A stretch of 6,120 nt of DNA, taken from contig JAKASH010000200.1 of NCBI GenBank assembly GCA_021828225.1, positions 1 to 6,120 of the forward strand, given 5' to 3'. Positions 5,193 to 6,120 of the stretch are shown here, piece by piece (position 1 is the first letter of the stretch; every line of letters begins with the position of its first letter). Both the position numbers and the translations under genes were made by a program. The notes beneath the pieces were generated by a model. The model was not told the DNA's origin, searched no databases, and saw nothing but the letters and a program-made list of their open reading frames with translations. Origin of the DNA: Acidobacteriota bacterium (GTDB lineage: Bacteria > Acidobacteriota > Terriglobia > UBA7540).

Positions 5193-6025
5193 GCTTCCAT
5201 CCCATTGACTGAATTGCCCACCGGCACGGGCGGCTGCACAACGTGCGGCCGGAGGAATGAGACCATTTCGCTTTTCAGCTTCGGGGTCGAGGCCATCAAG
5301 CCTCGAAGCAGCGCGCTGGCGCGGTTAAACACCGGCCGCGCGAAATCGAGCGTTTGAACGAAACCGCCTCCGGCTTCGACCAATGCCACGCCTGCGGCTA
5401 CGTCCCATTCGTGCTTCGGTGTCAGCGTCCAGGTACCGTCCGCCAGTCCCGCCGCGACCCGCGCCAGCTTGTAGGCCACGGAGCCCATCGGCCTGATCGC
5501 AAAAGGGGCATCGCGAAATAGCTCCCACTCGCCGCGCTTCACTTCGCTCCGGCTGGCAAGAATGGTGGCTCCGGCCAGAGTCGCTCTTGAACATGGAGCA
5601 GCGTCGCTTCCCTGGTAAGTAAAACCGGCTCCGGCCGAACCCAGGAATGTCTCCTGCGTGGCGGGGTTCGTGATCCCGCCGGCAATGGCAACGCCGTGCC
5701 GCACATAGGCGATTGAGACGCACCATTCCGGGATTCCGGCCACAAACTCGCGCGTGCCGTCGATCGGGTCTACGATCCAGAGGTTCTCGCACTCGAGACG
5801 CGACGGAGCATCAACGCTCTCCTCGGAGAGCCAGCCTTCTCCATCACGCCGCAGAACGCGATGGAGCACGTTGTTCACGGCATGATCACCCTCGGTGACA
5901 AGCTCGTTGCCCTTCTTGAAGCGCGCCTCGACCGACCCGGATGCAAACGGCTTCAGGGCATCCTTGGCCCGTTCCAATGCTTCCCCGATGCGCTCTAAAG
6001 CCTCTGCTGGAAGAAAATCATTCAT
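5189..6025 (-). CDS. Inositol monophosphatase family protein, CysQ/HisN-like
   Basis: This is a Mg-dependent, Li-sensitive-type phosphatase of the IMPase superfamily, 278 residues, cytoplasmic. The metal site is complete: VTEGD with Asp47, LSEES with Glu68/Glu69 (67-70), WIVDPIDGTREFVAG (83-97) with Asp86 and Asp89, and KHEWDVAAGVALVEAGGG (204-221) with Asp208. The DPIDGTREF and EWDVAAG wording resembles 3'(2'),5'-bisphosphate nucleotidases (CysQ, which removes phosphate from PAP in sulfate assimilation), but related members hydrolyse inositol phosphate or histidinol phosphate, so the substrate is open. The ATG at 6025 is preceded by AAGGAG with a 6-base spacer; an in-frame GTG at 6067 would add 14 unconserved residues. 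The stop overlaps the start of the next gene by 4 bases, so the two are one unit. In surface-sugar loci such phosphatases often accompany glycan genes. Confidence 0.88.
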   Translation of the reverse strand: MNDFLPAEALERIGEALERAKDALKPFASGSVEARFKKGNELVTEGDHAVNNVLHRVLRRDGEGWLSEESVDAPSRLECENLWIVDPIDGTREFVAGIPEWCVSIAYVRHGVAIAGGITNPATQETFLGSAGAGFTYQGSDAAPCSRATLAGATILASRSEVKRGEWELFRDAPFAIRPMGSVAYKLARVAAGLADGTWTLTPKHEWDVAAGVALVEAGGGFVQTLDFARPVFNRASALLRGLMASTPKLKSEMVSFLRPHVVQPPVPVGNSVNGMEA

Positions 6026-6031
6026 CCCTGA

Positions 6032-6037
6032 CTCCTT
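6032..6037 (-). promoter_or_regulatory. Ribosome binding site setting the phosphatase start at 6025
   Basis: AAGGAG with a 6-base spacer before ATG is the best ribosome binding site near this start and rules against the GTG at 6067. A TAA at 6038-6036 overlaps it and may be the stop of an upstream gene. Confidence 0.7.
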
Positions 6038-6120
6038 ATGCAATCGCGACTCTGGCGGGCGGGCCACAGGCCTGATCGCGGCGACCTGCGGTGAAAAGCC
6101 ATAGAGTGCCCCGGCAGATG
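6036..6120 (-). CDS. Possible 3' end of an upstream gene (partial, unidentified)
   Basis: A frame open to the right edge of the window ends GPPARVAIA at a TAA (6038-6036) that overlaps the phosphatase ribosome binding site, the usual arrangement in a tight operon. Only 27 codons are visible and they resemble nothing I can name. The two other minus-strand frames are also open across most of this stretch, so the reading frame and even its coding status are uncertain. Confidence 0.2.
   Translation of the reverse strand, partial: ICRGTLWLFTAGRRDQACGPPARVAIA

Overview
The window looks like the chromosome of a free-living, high-GC, Gram-negative bacterium. The flagellar genes include P-ring and L-ring proteins, which implies an outer membrane. 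The style of the FlgH and FlgA proteins and of the FemAB-like fragment reminds me of Acidobacteriota, but that placement is from memory and tentative. All seven supported protein-coding stretches lie on the minus strand, so the window is best read from right to left.

From 6025 down to 3921 is a two-gene unit. It holds an inositol-monophosphatase/CysQ-type phosphatase and, overlapping it by 4 bases (ATGA), a DegT/DnrJ/EryC1/StrS-type PLP aminotransferase. The aminotransferase is odd. Its first 58 codons look like the N-terminus of a FemAB/GNAT-like acyltransferase. They are joined in frame to an aminotransferase that has lost only its own first few residues. This looks like a deletion fusion (or an assembly chimera) and is the strongest anomaly here. 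Such aminotransferases usually make amino sugars for surface glycans.

From 3920 to 3441 is a non-coding control region of about 480 bases. It contains a good match to a sigma-54 (RpoN) -24/-12 promoter with exact spacing, reading toward the flagellar genes. It also contains a perfect 7-bp inverted repeat (two arms 22 bp apart) about 195 bp upstream of the predicted start, where an enhancer-binding activator could sit, and a 12-bp direct repeat.

From 3440 down to 1 is the flagellar basal-body operon flgF-flgG-flgA-flgH-flgI, with gaps of only 2 to 15 bases between genes. It encodes the proximal rod (FlgF), the distal rod (FlgG), the periplasmic P-ring chaperone (FlgA), the L-ring (FlgH) and the start of the P-ring (FlgI, cut by the window edge). 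Together these build the driveshaft and its bushing through the cell envelope. FlgH lacks the usual lipoprotein cysteine. I found no RNA genes, insertion sequences, CRISPR arrays or origins.
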